NCBI GenBank assembly: GCA_006176705.1
Contig: QRFJ01006455.1
Coordinates: forward strand, 1 to 64,000
Direction of reading: 5' to 3'
DNA: 64,000 bases
From: Cocos nucifera
Lineage: Eukaryota > Streptophyta > Magnoliopsida > Arecales > Arecaceae
Translations under genes and position numbers: made by a program
Notes under the pieces: model-generated
What the model saw: only the letters and a program-made list of their open reading frames with translations
The model's database searches: none
What the model was told of the DNA's origin: nothing
Shown here: in pieces, positions 34,018-46,380 of the stretch
Numbering within the stretch: position 1 is the first letter of the stretch
How the letters are laid out: the number at the start of each line of letters is the position of its first letter

Positions 34018-34413
34018 TGTAAGAAATTCAGATCTAGACGTGAAAATAAACATACCTCTAGCCATTATTGATCAAGCTCAGATTCAATCAAGGATGAAGA
34101 AAGATGGATTTACAGATGGATATTCTCAAAACCTGCAAAAAAATCACTGCAAAAGAGATCTTCTAGTTTATGCCAGAGGATCTCAATGCCTATATCTGAT
34201 GGAAAGTCACAGACTGTATTTATAGACTAAAGTAAGGACTCTTTTAAATTGACATAAACTCTTCTTTCCATCAAAGAAGCATAACCATAGTGGAGTCCTT
34301 ATTTTTATCTGAGTCTTTCTTTTAATATCACCTTAATAGTCTTAAGTTATCTTTAATTAATTAGATTACAAATGGGCCACATCAAGTCTCTAATATTTGG
34401 AACGAGTACAACA
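34018..34413 (-). repeat. copia 3' LTR (left LTR on the + strand)
   Basis: On the minus strand it begins TGTTGTACTCG and ends GAATTTCTTACA. It is 396 bp against 424 bp for the partner; the difference is mainly in a repeated ATATCTGATGGA-type block present twice in the other LTR. Confidence 0.9.
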
Positions 34414-34429
34414 TTCTCCCACTTAGCCC
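34414..34429 (-). promoter_or_regulatory. Polypurine tract of the copia element
   Basis: On the minus strand, GGGCTAAGTGGGAGAA lies directly before the 3' LTR. This is the usual priming site for plus-strand DNA synthesis. Confidence 0.8.
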
Positions 34430-34799
34430 ACATGTTATAATTAAGATACTGGATAGGTGATAAACAAAACTGTAGTATGGTCATAAACTATCTCAAGTCA
34501 AAAACTCTCGCTTAAATAAGAAGTTTCAATACACGAATTATGACGGTCATATCCTAAAAATGAATACTTTCTTCCATGTATCACAATACATGAAATCTTT
34601 TATTTAAATACTTTATACTTTTCTTTATGAATAACTTTATGCAAGCTATTCAGAGTCCAACTTTATGACATGAACTTTATGTGCACGAAATAAAAATATG
34701 TCCTTTATTTCTAAGAATAAGTATTTTACAAGAAGCAAATCAAAAAAAAATTGAACTAATGATTTCTATATGACCCACATGATCTTTAAATAGTTTGAC

Positions 34800-37450
34800 C
34801 GATAATTCTTTAGTCATGGGGTCTGCAATCATTAATTCAGTACTGATAAGCTGGATATCCACTTCACGCTTCTTGACATGATCTTTAACAGCAAGATATT
34901 TTATATCGATGTGCTTGCTGCGATTTTCATTTTAATCATTCTTAGAAAAAAAAACTACAGTGGAGTTATCATAATAAATCTTTATTGGCTTTGCAATAGA
35001 ATTGATAACTCTCAAACGAGAAATGAGATTCCTCATCTATATAGCTTGTGAAGTAGCTTCATAGCATGCAACAAACTCTGCCTCCATAGTGGATGAAGCA
35101 ACTATTGATTGCTTATTATTTTTTCAAGATATAGCACCTCCAGCAAGAAGAAAAATATATTCTGAAGTAGATTTTTTTGTATCTACACATCCACCAAAAT
35201 CTGAGTCTAAATAACCAATCACTTCCAAGTGATTAGTATGTCTGTAGGTAAGCATATAATGCTTGGTTCCTTGTAGATATCATATAATCTTCTTTGCAGC
35301 TTTCCAATGATTAAGGTCAGGATTGCTTTGGTATCTACCCAAAATACCTACTGCATATATTATATCCGATCTTGTACAGACCTGTACATACATCAAGCTT
35401 TCCACTGCAGATGCATATGGGATGTTCCTCATTTACTCTTTTTTTAATTCACTTTGCAGGTATTGATTCTGACTAAATTTATCATCTTTCATAATGGGTG
35501 CAACTGTAGGAGCACAATCTATTATTTTAAATCTTTTTAAAATCTTTTTGATGTAGGTCTTTTGAGACAAACTTAATATTTTTCGTGATCTATCTCTATG
35601 AATCTCTATGCCAATGACATAAAAGGTTTCACCTATATTCTTCATCTCAAAGTTTTGAGAAAGAAATAGTTTTATCTCTTTTAGCAAATCCAAATCACTA
35701 CTTCTAAGTAATATATCATCTATATATAGAATCAGATATATGTATTTACTTCCACTAATCGTAAGATATATTCATTGATCCACAATATTTTTTGTAAAGT
35801 CAAAAAAATTAATAACATTATGGAATTTTATATACCATTGGCGGGAGGTCTGTTTAAGTCCATATATAGACTTTTTTAGCTTGCATACAAGGTGACTATC
35901 TTTATCTTTATAGAAATCTTTAGGCTGAGTCATATATACTGTCTCTTCTAGATTTTCATTCAAAAATATCATTTTCACATCCATTTGATATAGCTCCAAA
36001 TTAAAATGAGCTATTAAGGCCATAATTATTCTTAATGAATCCTTCTTTGAAACTGGAGAGAAAGTTTTATGATAGTCAAATGCCTTCTTTTTAAGTGAAA
36101 TCCTTAGCTACAAGTCTAGCCTTATATCGATCAATTTTACCTGAGAAGTCTCTTTTGATCTTATAAACCCATTTACAGCCAATGGCTGAAGCATCTTTAG
36201 GTAAGTCAATGAGATCACAGACTTAATTTTTAACCATAGATTCCATCTCATCCTTCATGGCATCATACCAGTATATGGAATTATTTTTACTTATGGCTTG
36301 TGAAAATGATTTAGGGTCGTTATTAGGTCCGACATGAAAATCAGATTTTTGTAGGTAGACAATGTAATCACTAAAAATTATAGATCTTTTTTCTCTTGAG
36401 GATCTTCTTAATCCTACTGCTTCATCTGTATTTTGAATAATTTCAGTTGTAAGTTCATCATGAACTTGCTCTTCATAGAGTGGTTGTTCTTGAATTGATT
36501 ATCCATGATCTTGTAGATTATCTTGAGTAATAATCAATTCTTTATCTTTTGTGGGTTGATCAATTTGATCTCTTATTTTTTTAAATTTATTCTTATGAGA
36601 AAAATCACTCCCACTAAGTTCATAATTCTCAAGAAATTTAGCATTCCTAACCTCAACTATTTTGGATCCATGGTTAGGACAATAAAATCTATATCATTTG
36701 AAATTTACTGCATAGCCAATAAAATAGCCACTAATAGTTCTAAAATTTAATTTTTTTAAATATGGATTATAAATTCATACCTTAACTAGACATTCTCATA
36801 TGTGTAAATAACTTAAACTTGATTTTCATCCTTTCCATAACTCAAAAGGAGTTTTAGGTACAGCCTTTGATGGAATCCTATTTAAGATATATACAGCGGT
36901 CTTTAGTGCTTCACTCCAAAGAGATAAAGAAAGATTAGAACTACTAATCATGCTTCTTACCATGTCCATCAGTGTACGATTTCTTCTTTCTACCATACCA
37001 TTTTGTTGTGGTATTTCAGGCATTGTATATTGGGCAATAATATCTCCTCTTCTTCAAGAAACTTACCAAATGGGCCTATCAACTGATCTCTTTCAGTGTA
37101 CCTTCCATAGTACTTCCATCTCTATTAGATCTTATGATCTTTTTTTCTTATCCATCTATTTCTCTACTTCTGCTTTATAAACCTTAAAGGCATCTATTGT
37201 CTTATCTTTTTCAAACAGAAGGTAGAGATATCTAACATAGTCATCAATAAATAAGATAAAATATCTCTGACCATTAAAATATGGAGTAGAAAATGATCCA
37301 TAAATATCAATGTGTATGATTTTCAAAATATTAGAACTTTTTTTGGCATCTTTAGAGGACTTGTTAGTTTACTTTTTTTTTATGCAACTCAAACAAGTAC
37401 CAAAGTCAATAAAATCAACATCTTTTAAAATGCCATCATTTACCAATCTC
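34800..37450 (-). pseudogene. copia pol remnants: integrase, reverse transcriptase, RNase H
   Basis: Read right to left on the minus strand. Integrase: PEIPQQNGMVERRNRTLMD and ALKTAVYILNRIPSKAVP (36826-37023). RT: LYQMDVKMIFLNENLEETV and KLKKSIYGLKQTSRQWY (35772-36023), the active-site block LYIDDIL near 35708-35727, and a C-terminal part at 35433-35693. RNase H: LDSDFGGCVDTKKSTSE and SSTMEAEFVACYEA near 35030-35230, where a conserved Trp codon has become TGA. No frame spans more than one block. Confidence 0.88.
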
Positions 37451-37475
37451 TTTATTCTCTCTAAAGAGATATGAG

Positions 37476-38700
37476 CTAACATTTTATGCATAAACTTGAA
37501 GAGTTCTTTTTAATAATATTCTTTTTTATGCCAATATTATCATCATGTATAGATAAATGATCACTTTTATAATTTAGATTCAAATCTAATTTATATAAAT
37601 CATCCATCAGAAAACCAGTACCAATAACTTTTTTATCCCAAAAAAGATTAACTACAGAGTTTTCAAAATAAAAACTAAAACCAATACTTGTCAATTTGGA
37701 AATAGAAATTAAATTTTTAGAAAAACTAGAGAAATAAAAAGTATTTTCAAGATCCAAAATAAAACCAAAATTCAAAATTAATCTAAAGATTTTCATAGCC
37801 TCCACATATAAACATATTTGATTGCCTGAGTAGATACCTTGTTCACTTTTCTTCAAATTCTTTAGATTGAGAAAGTCCTACATGGTATTAGCAATGTGAA
37901 TGATAATACCAGAATCAATCCATCAGGTGTTATTAGGAACATCAACAGAAAAGAATTCATGACACACAAGAGATATGAAAATATCTTTCTTTTTAAGCCA
38001 TTTCTTATACTTTACACAATCCTTCTTCATGTATCCCTTTTTCTTGCAAAAGAAGCATGCATCTTTATTGCCATGACACTTTATAGGCACTGCAGTATCC
38101 TTCTTTCCTTTAGGAGCATCTTTTTTCTTTTTATCTTTACCATTAATAGCAAGATTGGCACTTTCATGCTTTATATCTTGCTTCTCATATTTCAGTCTTA
38201 CTTCCTCTTGAACACACATGGTCAAAAGTTTATTAACAAACCATTTTTTTTATGTGTATTGTAAGAGATTTTGAAAAGACTATACTCTGCAGGTAGAGAA
38301 TTCAAAATAAAATAAACTAAAAAAGAGTCAAAAATCTCAACTTCTAAAGATTTAAGTTGAGCAGCAATATCTCTCATTTTCATGATATGGTCACATACAC
38401 CTTTGGAACTATCAAACCTCATACCTGAAAATTTCTTCATTAGGGTACTGGCCAAAGTTTTATCAAAATTTTTAAATTATTTTTTAATGGCCTTCATAAA
38501 ATCTTTGACCTTATCACATTAATGGATTGACCCTCTAATACTTTTAGGCACTCGAGACTTGATGAGCATTAAACTTAAGCGATTAGATCGCTCACATTTC
38601 TCATATGCCAAAGTTTATTGTAGCATACTTGAGTCCATGAGAATAGATGGTTCATCCACACGAAGTACCAGGTCAAGGTCTTTGTACCCAAGATTATAAA
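37476..38700 (-). pseudogene. copia gag and pre-integrase remnants
   Basis: The gag (UBN2-type) text SLEVEIFDSFLVYFILNSLP is at 38222-38455. A zinc knuckle near 38025-38065 reads CFFCKKKGYMKKDC, with Tyr where the CCHC His should be. A Lys-rich linker lies beside it. The pre-integrase region (NLISISKLTSIGFSFYF) is at 37476-37856. Frames are broken between the blocks. Confidence 0.8.
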
Positions 38701-40312
38701 AAATGCTATCTTTTCAGTCAAAAAAATTATCACTATTTAGCATTGAAATAAGAGCAGCATCATTAATATATGCAGTAGGATTAGCTGCAATAATTAAAAA
38801 GCATAAAAAACTTTAGTGCTATGAAGCTAAATCATAATTTAAAATAATTAATTTTAGTAATAAATTCTAACCTTCCTATGGATAGAGGCGCATCATGCAT
38901 AGAATTTATTAATACTTGATTAATAAGATTAGCAACATAAATATTAAAAATAGTAAATTTTCATATCTGTGGGTCTAGAAAAAATCTATCCTTAACATCT
39001 AGATTACCATCTTATTCTAATTAAATTATAAAAATAACCACTCCCTATGGGTAAAGTTAATTATTTCTATGACTTAATTATAATTTTATTCTCATGCTAT
39101 TATTCTTTAATTTATATTCTTTATATGGCTTTTATTATTTTTCAGGATGTTGTGGCTATTCTCGAAAATAATAAATTCATTAACTTTAATATGGCATTGA
39201 AATAGCCCCATTAATCATATAAAACTTTTTTATAGTCTTCATCACAATCTGATCAGATATTTTTCAGCAAATAAATAATAATTCGATCAAAACAAATTGC
39301 AAAATATAATTTAAAAGGATCTTTATGCAATAAAATTTATTATGGGGACTAAAAATTAATCCATATGTGTTTACATAATAAACTCTATCATAATTATCAA
39401 AATAATAATAATAATAATTATTATTATTTTAGGATCCTTTATAAAATTATTACTTTATCAGGGACTAAGTTGTAAAAGTTTCTATAAAACCTTTATAGAA
39501 TACATAATTTTATGAGGGACTTTATTGCAAAATTCCCTATTTAGCAAACGGGTTCTTGCCGATTTTCGGGTTTCGGGTTTCGGGTTGCGGGTTGGAGCCC
39601 AAACCCGTTAGCCCAAATTTCTTTCCCTCTATCCTTCTTCCACGATTAAATTGAAAAATCCCATGCCGCCGCCCCTCTTGACCGGCGATTGACCACCCCG
39701 CAACACTGCCGGCGAGGGCCAGTCCGTGCTCACACATGGGCAGCCGGCCTGAGACGTCCGTCCGATCGTCGGAGAGTCGGTGATGGCCGGAACAAGATGG
39801 TGGGAGATCGGTGGAGGAGAGGCCAAAAGAATCTGGCGCTCCTCCCCTCCATAGCTTGGCCAGTGGCCACCGAAAAACACCGGATCGGCAGCTTGCTGGC
39901 ATCTCTTCATCACCCACGGTCGGTGGTTAGGTGTGGGAACCGTTGGATTGCCTTGATTTGACGATTCCATCTATGCCATATATCCCCTATTTTCTTCTTT
40001 TTAATTTCTAATACTCACCGGTGGGAGGTTATCGAAAGGATCGGCTGGCGTGGGATGCCGACGGTCTGGTGGCTGCTGAACACGGACCAAAGGTCCGACC
40101 ACCCGGAGAGAAGAGGAATAGGGCACACTGTCGGCTCTTTTCTTCTTCAATTAATTTATTTATTTATTCATAAATAAATTTTCAATTGAAATTAAAAAAT
40201 TATAGAATAAATAAATAAATAAATAAATTAAATTGATACGACATCTAGGATCTAGATCTTGATCTTGATGATTTCGATTTTAGATGATCAATAGGCAAAA
40301 CAGCATGAAGGT
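38701..40312 (-). other. Untranslated leader of the copia element, with a GC-rich island
   Basis: A long leader lies between the primer-binding site and gag. The stretch 39537-39970 is GC-rich and differs strongly from its AT-rich surroundings. It has overlapping open frames on both strands, which I read as composition effects rather than a gene. It contains an iterated GGGTTTC motif near 39560-39585. Confidence 0.5.
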
Positions 40313-40325
40313 GGCTCTGATACCA
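40313..40325 (-). promoter_or_regulatory. Primer-binding site (initiator tRNA-Met type)
   Basis: The minus strand reads TGGTATCAGAGCC five bases inside the 5' LTR. This is the standard plant copia site complementary to the 3' end of initiator methionine tRNA. Confidence 0.9.
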
Positions 40326-40330
40326 TTGAA

Positions 40331-40754
40331 TGTAAGAAATTCAGATCTACATACGGAAATAAATATACTTTCAGCCATTGTTGATCAAGCTCAGATTCAA
40401 TCAAGGATGAAGAAAGACAGATTTGCAGATGGATCTTCTCAAAACTTGCAAAAAAATCACTGCAAAAGAGATATTCTAGTCTATGCCAGAGGATCTCAAT
40501 ATCTATATCTGATGGAGAATCTCAATGCCTATATCTGATGGAGAGTCACAAGCTGTATTTATAGGCTAGACTAAGAACTCTTTTAAATTGACATAAACTC
40601 TTCTTTCTATCAAAGAAGCATATAACCGTAGTGGAATCCTTATTTTGACCAGGGTTTTTCATTTAATATCATCTTAATTGTCTTAAATTATCTTTAATTA
40701 ATTAGATTACAAGTGGGCCACATTAAGTCCCTAATATTTGAGATGAGTATAACA
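40331..40754 (-). repeat. copia 5' LTR (right LTR on the + strand)
   Basis: Same TGTT...TACA ends as the partner. It is 424 bp and differs by scattered substitutions and a small internal duplication near 40490-40550. Confidence 0.9.
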
Positions 40755-42200
40755 ATATTATCATGTCCAACCAATTTCTAGAGGCTCTAGCTCACCTGCC
40801 TAGCAAAACTGCATTCAAAATTCAAATACGAAGAGTCCGTCCAGAAGATTCTAATTAAAAGTATATTATAAAGGACTAGAGGAGAATGCATAGAGAATAG
40901 TAGAAGAAATATAGATACCAAGGTCAATGACATGGGTGTATAAGACGTCTAGAGTTTCAGTCAACAAGAGATCAAGGGTGACCAGCTGGCAATTAAGAGG
41001 GATTTCAAGCAATGCCAGATTTTGTTGTGACCTTCGTTGACCCTCTACGAACTGAGATTCTCCCAAACATGCATGAATAACATGGATGACAATTAGAACG
41101 GAGTAAACAGCATTTCTTCCTGAGAAAAATTCTCTCATTCCTCTCTTGCCGCACATGCCAAAGAAGTGCCATCACAAGTTGATCTTAGGCTCATCTAAAA
41201 TCCAACTGAAGTTTTTTTTTTCCTCCATGAAGACCCAAGAGCATGGATGGTCGGCCATCCCCTTAATTAGGTGTAAACAAGATTTTAAAGTAGTCCAAAA
41301 ACTTCTTACGAAGGTCGTAAGACAAGAATTCAGAGTTGGAACCACACAATTGACATTAATTCTGAACTCACCGACCATCCTTTCTTGGCTATATCCTCTC
41401 ATGTATGAAGCCTATTCTTCCATGCCAAACAAGCCAATACTTTGATTTTCTTAAGCACTGCTACTTTCCAAGTGACTCTATAGTAATGGCAACCCACCAT
41501 TGCTACGAAATTTGCAATAGAAATCCAGGGTAAAACATCCACTTTGAGTAAGTTTCCATGTTGGGGTATCAGCAATCCTTGATCGTCTGAAGTGAGCCAA
41601 TTATAGGTAATGCAAGCTGTCAAACTATGCCATCTGATACTGAGAAAGAGGACCATACAGCTTAACGTTCCAATTAAGATTTCTCCAACTCCACGGAGAG
41701 GCTATTGAGATATTGACTTTAATAGCTCTAGAAATTATATTACTACACAAAGAGGCATAGAGGAAAGGGCCAATCCAAGAATCTTCCTAAAATCTGATAG
41801 GATTGTCATTTTCCAATCGGAAACCTATGCAATTCCAAAATGTTGCGAGGTCCTTGCTGAATGCGCCAACAGTTTCAATGCCCACTTAGCCAGCAAAGCA
41901 AGGTTGGTGTTCCAAATATTGTTGGTTCTCATACTTTCTTCTTCCTTTGAGAGGCAAAAACTATCCCAGCTTATGAGACAATAAAATCTGCTAGTACTGT
42001 CTTTTTCTTTCTAAACAAAAGCTCTTCTGAGATTTCATCAATTTTGTTGACCGCCCATCTGCAGCATTTGAAGATGGATATGAGACAGGAAGGGAATGCC
42101 GAGAGAATGGAGTTCATAAGAGTGCCTACCTTTTGAAGAGAGCAGTCTTCCTTGTCATGCCATAAGTCTAGTACTGATCTTCTCCAAGAGTGGCATCTAA
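40755..42200 (-). mobile_element. LINE 3' fragment copy B1, right part
   Basis: Continues 33590-34017 and matches 7212-8590 of unit A. It has the same minus-strand RT/zf-RVT text (VTWKVAVLKKIKVLACLAWKN at about 41400-41480; LMNSILSAFPSC near 42080-42120). It has a small insertion near 40920-40970 relative to A, plus point changes. Only one copy of the 184-bp block follows, at 42199-42380. Confidence 0.7.
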
Positions 42201-42573
42201 CATTGTTTCAAAATCTTCTTATCATATATGGGCAAGATGATATATGAATGGAAGCAGCTAGCCATAAGGTATAAAACTATTATAACCATATGGCAATTAA
42301 TTGCACTATGATTTATAAAATTACACCTTTTTGAATCCGATAATGAGAAATCCCACATCAATGATTCTCGCTATTGGATGCAATCTGTTTCCTCTAAACT
42401 ACTCACACACACACATGTACACACCATATATAGATAGATAGATAGATTTTTGGCATGTGGCTGGTTTAAAGATAGTGTATCATATCCAACAATTTAGATC
42501 AGATATGGGACACCCATCATCTAATATATGACCTAACCGGATTTGAGTGATGAACCATTTGAGTATAGCGAAG

Positions 42574-42611
<38 letters not shown>
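42574..42611. repeat. (CT)n-(AT)n microsatellite, left of the hairpin insertion
   Basis: Corresponds to 9151-9236 in unit A. The TA tract is interrupted here by the hairpin element and resumes at 43101. Confidence 0.85.
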
Positions 42612-43098
42612 GGTGGATTGGGCTCCGTCGATCGGATCCCAATCCATATCCAGTCGAATTTTCAATTATTGGATCAACGCGCATCTCCTGAAAAGGTGCG
42701 TCTGAAAAAAAAATAGGCAAACACCTGCACCTGAAAAAAAATATTTTTTTAGCCTAAAGGCGCCTTTAGGCCCCCCCCCCAAAAAAAAAAAAAACAAAAA
42801 ACCCCTAAAAAAAAGAAAAAAAAAGAAGGCGCCATTAGGGCTAAAAAAATTGCTAAAAGAAAAAAAAATCTGAAAAAAAAAGAGAAAGAAGGCGCCTTCT
42901 TTTCCTTTTTTCTTCATAATTTTTTTTATAGGATTTTTTAGCAGGTCTATTTTTTTTCTGAATTTTTTCAATCCTACAGGCGCACCTTTTTTTTAGTCCT
43001 ACTGGAGCATTTTTTTAGGCACCTATTTTCGGAGATACGTGCTGATCGAACGATCGGATCTCCAACCGGATATGGATTGGGATCCAATCGAGTGGAGC

Positions 43099-43100
<2 letters not shown>
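42612..43100. mobile_element. ~490-bp hairpin element inside the TA microsatellite
   Basis: The left end (GGTGGATTGGGCTCC) and GATCCCAATCCATATCC are answered at the right by GGATATGGATTGGGATC and GAGTGGAGCCC in reverse. The right arm lacks about nine terminal bases. The inner arms are A-rich then T-rich, with GGCGCC palindromes, as in 13796-14595. Unit A has the same microsatellite with no insertion, so the event followed the duplication. A 101-codon minus-strand frame (42666-42971) of Phe/Lys runs is low-complexity and not a gene. Confidence 0.8.

Positions 43101-43159
<59 letters not shown>
43101..43159. repeat. (AT)n microsatellite, right of the hairpin insertion
   Basis: About 29 AT units, followed by TTCGACTCAAAGCAG, which lines up with the DNA after the unit A microsatellite (TTCGATTCAAAGCAG near 9300). 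Confidence 0.9.
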
Positions 43160-43160
<1 letters not shown>

Positions 43161-44619
43161 GACTCAAAGCAGATTTCTTAAAAAAATGAAAGAAAACAAG
43201 TTAGCCTATCTATTTTTAGGAGAGGATCTTTTTATGGATATAAGTTTGAATCCTTTAGCAATTTGGATCCAAGATCAGTCTATTACTTTCAATTTATTTG
43301 ATTTGGTGGAAGTGTGTTGAATAGGAGCTTACTTAACTAAATGGTCTTGCCTTCCTCATTATCCATCACATCCAAACTAATTGGACTTGCCTTTTTGTGT
43401 GCCAATTCTACATCACATTATACTCTATCTTCCATGTTTAACGAACACCATGGTGGCCCAGCCTTCCCGCATGTCCTACTTAGACTCACCTCATCGATGC
43501 GGTTTGGATAGATGATCATCTCAAGGCAGGGACTGAAGTCTGTAGAGGGATGGAGGTTGTATGTACCTTTCATGCAAAGAAAGCATTCACTACACTAAAG
43601 TTTGTAGATGGAACAATTGAAGTTGATCATTTTACTAAATAGATAATTTAATCCGATCTACAATGGATTGGAGCAAGTTAAATAAATTAAAGTTAAATGA
43701 ATTAAATGGTTAAGCACTACAACCTCTATTTCTCACCTCCAAGAAACACTCCACTATGGACTCGAACAATTGGGATCTCATGCATCATGCCAGGTTAAAC
43801 TTCAATGCATATTATAGTGATGAAGAAATTTTTACGTTAGCATTGCATCTTTCGTGTGAAAGAATGATTCTTTCATTATGTCAACCATTGGATCACACTC
43901 GAAACATGATTGTAATGTTAGCCATAGGCTGAGATATGGTTGTCGGCCACGAGCAAAAACATGATATGTGTTTTGGCCTACCATGGATTTGAGCATGAGC
44001 GGGTCTTATCCAGTATCAAAATGATAATGTAGTCACGTATATAATTGAATTGTTGCTTATAAATCACATGTATCTCGAGATTTCTATATGATGATATGTA
44101 TGCAGCTGAGTAGCTATACAATTAGACTTAATGTGTATATTGGCATGGCTTATATATATGTGTTTTATATCATACAATTGATATATTGAGCATTATTGAA
44201 ATTATTGATGTATGAATTTTACTACTTTCTTATTGGCTAAATATTAACTCAAAGATGTTTCATATTTATACTGGTGTAAGTGTGGGGGATTCTTATTGAG
44301 CTGTAAAGCTCACACCTTTTTTCTTCTGAGTTGCAGGATGCATAATATCAATTGGGTTGGGCATGGAGTTTTGAGCTGTAGAGTCAATAGTTAGTTAGTT
44401 AGTTGATCTTCTAATACCAATTAAATGTTCAACCTGATGAACTTTATTCAATAATAATGGATTAGTTTGGATTTGATAAATATAATTGAATTTTATTAAT
44501 TTTTGATATTCTTGTGGATTTATTTATTATTTAGGCCTTCATGATTTTTAGGGCATTGCTCTAGGGTTTATGTGACTGGGTCACATGATCGACCTGAGTG
44601 ATGGGTTCAAGACGTCATG
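43160..44619. other. Non-coding duplicated intergenic DNA
   Basis: Collinear with 9290-10737 in unit A. No gene was recognised. Confidence 0.5.
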
Positions 44620-45431
44620 TTATCAATGTATTCAAAGACCCATGTGAATAATTTTTTCACTCAGAATGCATGATCACCTTTACATAACTCACTGCTCTCT
44701 CAATAACCATCCACGTTGAACAATGTCTCATGTCAGATGAGATAATTAAGTATTCTTTTGACCTAGAAGGTGGCACAGCCATCTCACCTTTCATTTCATA
44801 AAATGATACAAGAGTAAGATTCAAGAAAAACTAAAAAAATAAGAAGCAATGAAAAGGATAAAATAGAGGAGGAGAAATCTCTGCCCAGCCCAAGAAAACT
44901 CACCCAACTAAACCAAAGGTCCAATCCCATGATACAAATTAAATACTTGTAGGCCAATTTGATCTACCATCCCATCTAATAAATTTATCGAGGCTCCAGC
45001 AAAAAGCTTGCCTACCTAGCAAAACTGCATTCAAAATTCGAACAGGAAGGATAATTCATCCAGAAGATGAATCCTCCCCCAATTTATTGAACTAAAAGCA
45101 TATTACGCAGGACAAAAGCAGAATGTATAGAGAATAATAGAAGAAATATGGATGGTAAGGTCAAAGAAATTACATAGGTGCTTGGATCAAGGGTGACCGA
45201 CTGGTAAGAGGGCTTTCAAGTGATGCCGGATTTTGTCATGAGCAGACCATTTCATCCTGAGGAAAATTCTACCATTCCTCTCCGGCCACACATGCCAAAG
45301 AAGCGCCATCACAAGTTGCCATGGGTTATGGCTAGAACCACGGACAACCTGAACTGACCGACCTTTTCTTAGCAACGACCTCTCCCATATGAAGCCAGTC
45401 CTTCAATGCCAACCAAACAAATACTTTGACT
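44620..45431 (-). mobile_element. LINE 3' fragment copy B2, left part
   Basis: Matches 10738-12580 of unit A but with one copy, not four, of the 311-bp segment (about 45177-45418). Minus-strand text includes VFVWLALKDWLHMGEVVAKK and ALLWHVWPERNGRIF. It is broken at 45431, after ATACTTTGACTT, by the solo-LTR-like sequence. A short tail of the same LINE is found at 61875. Confidence 0.7.
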
Positions 45432-46380
45432 TGGCTCCAACAGGATTTTTCGACGATCAAGTTAGCTCTCTGCCTCAACAAGAATGGAGTACTCAAGTAT
45501 AAAATGAGTAAGGGCAGAGAGTTTGAGCATAGGAGAAAAAACATATCTGGAGGGTCCTTTATATAGATGAAGTGTGTAATAAATTGATAATGACAGCCGT
45601 AACTACCTGCTAGTAGACCGTTCGGGCCATATGGAGTTTGTTATGGAGAGTGAGTTATCATTTATCGTGACCTGCTAGCTCGTTGAAGATCCATGGTAGG
45701 AGTTCAGGTAGAATCTTTGCACTCGTATGTAAACTTACATGCATCAGAATGAAGAGCTCGAGACTAGCCAAACTTGAAGATCGACTGTTAAGTGGCAAAG
45801 GATGAACTACAGTTGATGGGGTTGATTATAATTTATTGGTGCTTCCCTCAACGACCCGATGAGGCTGATTATAGTCTGTTGGTGCTTCCCTCGACAACTT
45901 GGAGAAATTTAGCTAGCTAATCAAGGATAATTTCTTTGAAAGAATCCAACTAGAAGAAGTGCAACCGGAGGGAGCGTGGCTAGAAGAAGTTTGGATGGCA
46001 AGAGCGCTATTGAAGGGGGCGTGGGAGGCACGACTGGAAGGAGTTCGTCTGAAAGAAGTCCAGCTGGAAGGAGTTCATCTGAAAGGAGTCTGGTTAGAAA
46101 GAGTTTAACTAAAAGGAGTTTGTCTGTCCTTAGAATTCGTTGTTTGTTAGGACTGGACATGTTTGGGCTTTAATGCTAAAAGTCCAATTATTCATTTTGA
46201 GTCAAAAAGGAAAGCAAATGAAATAGTACTTCCCTTTATTGCCTGAGTTCATCCTATTGGGCTTTAGTAGGTCTTGGACAAGTTCTGTAATCAGGGATTA
46301 TTACTGAGAAGATCGGCAGGTTTTCACAGAATGGAGGTCGACCGTTAAGGACTTTGGTGGAAATTATTTTATCCCCAACA
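45432..46380 (-). repeat. Solo-LTR-like sequence, minus strand (~950 bp)
   Basis: On the minus strand it begins TGTTGGGGATAAAAT and ends GTTGGAGCCA (TG...CA). A TATATAAAGG promoter-like box lies near 45555-45566, followed by a CT-rich leader. No internal retroelement region adjoins it and no matching 5-bp flanks were found. A minisatellite (GAAAGGAGTTYRTCTG-like, about 15-30 bp periods) lies at about 45940-46130; it creates a GRSSSERS-type repeat in one frame that I do not regard as coding. Confidence 0.5.

Larger units (their letters stand above)
34018..40754 (-). mobile_element. Ty1/copia retrotransposon, minus strand, 6.7 kb
   Basis: Complete in structure: LTRs at both ends, a primer-binding site and polypurine tract in the right places, and gag-protease-integrase-RT-RNase H order (copia type). 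The flanks are ATACT (34013-34017) and ATATT (40755-40759), a 5-bp target duplication with one change. Unit A has the empty site, ATACTATCATG near 7212. Coding regions carry many stops and frameshifts, so the element is inactive. The right and left LTRs differ by indels and substitutions, so it is not recent. Confidence 0.92.

Noticed and set aside
39556..39590. GGGTTTC iterations resembling telomeric repeat.
   Set aside because: Plant telomere is TTTAGGG; the unit differs and occurs only a few times.
39537..39970. GC-rich island with open frames on both strands inside the copia leader, considered as a captured gene.
   Set aside because: No recognisable domain or intron trace in any frame; frames overlap on both strands, as expected from low stop-codon density.
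42666..42971. 101-codon minus-strand frame of Phe/Lys runs.
   Set aside because: Low-complexity A- and T-rich arms of the hairpin element.
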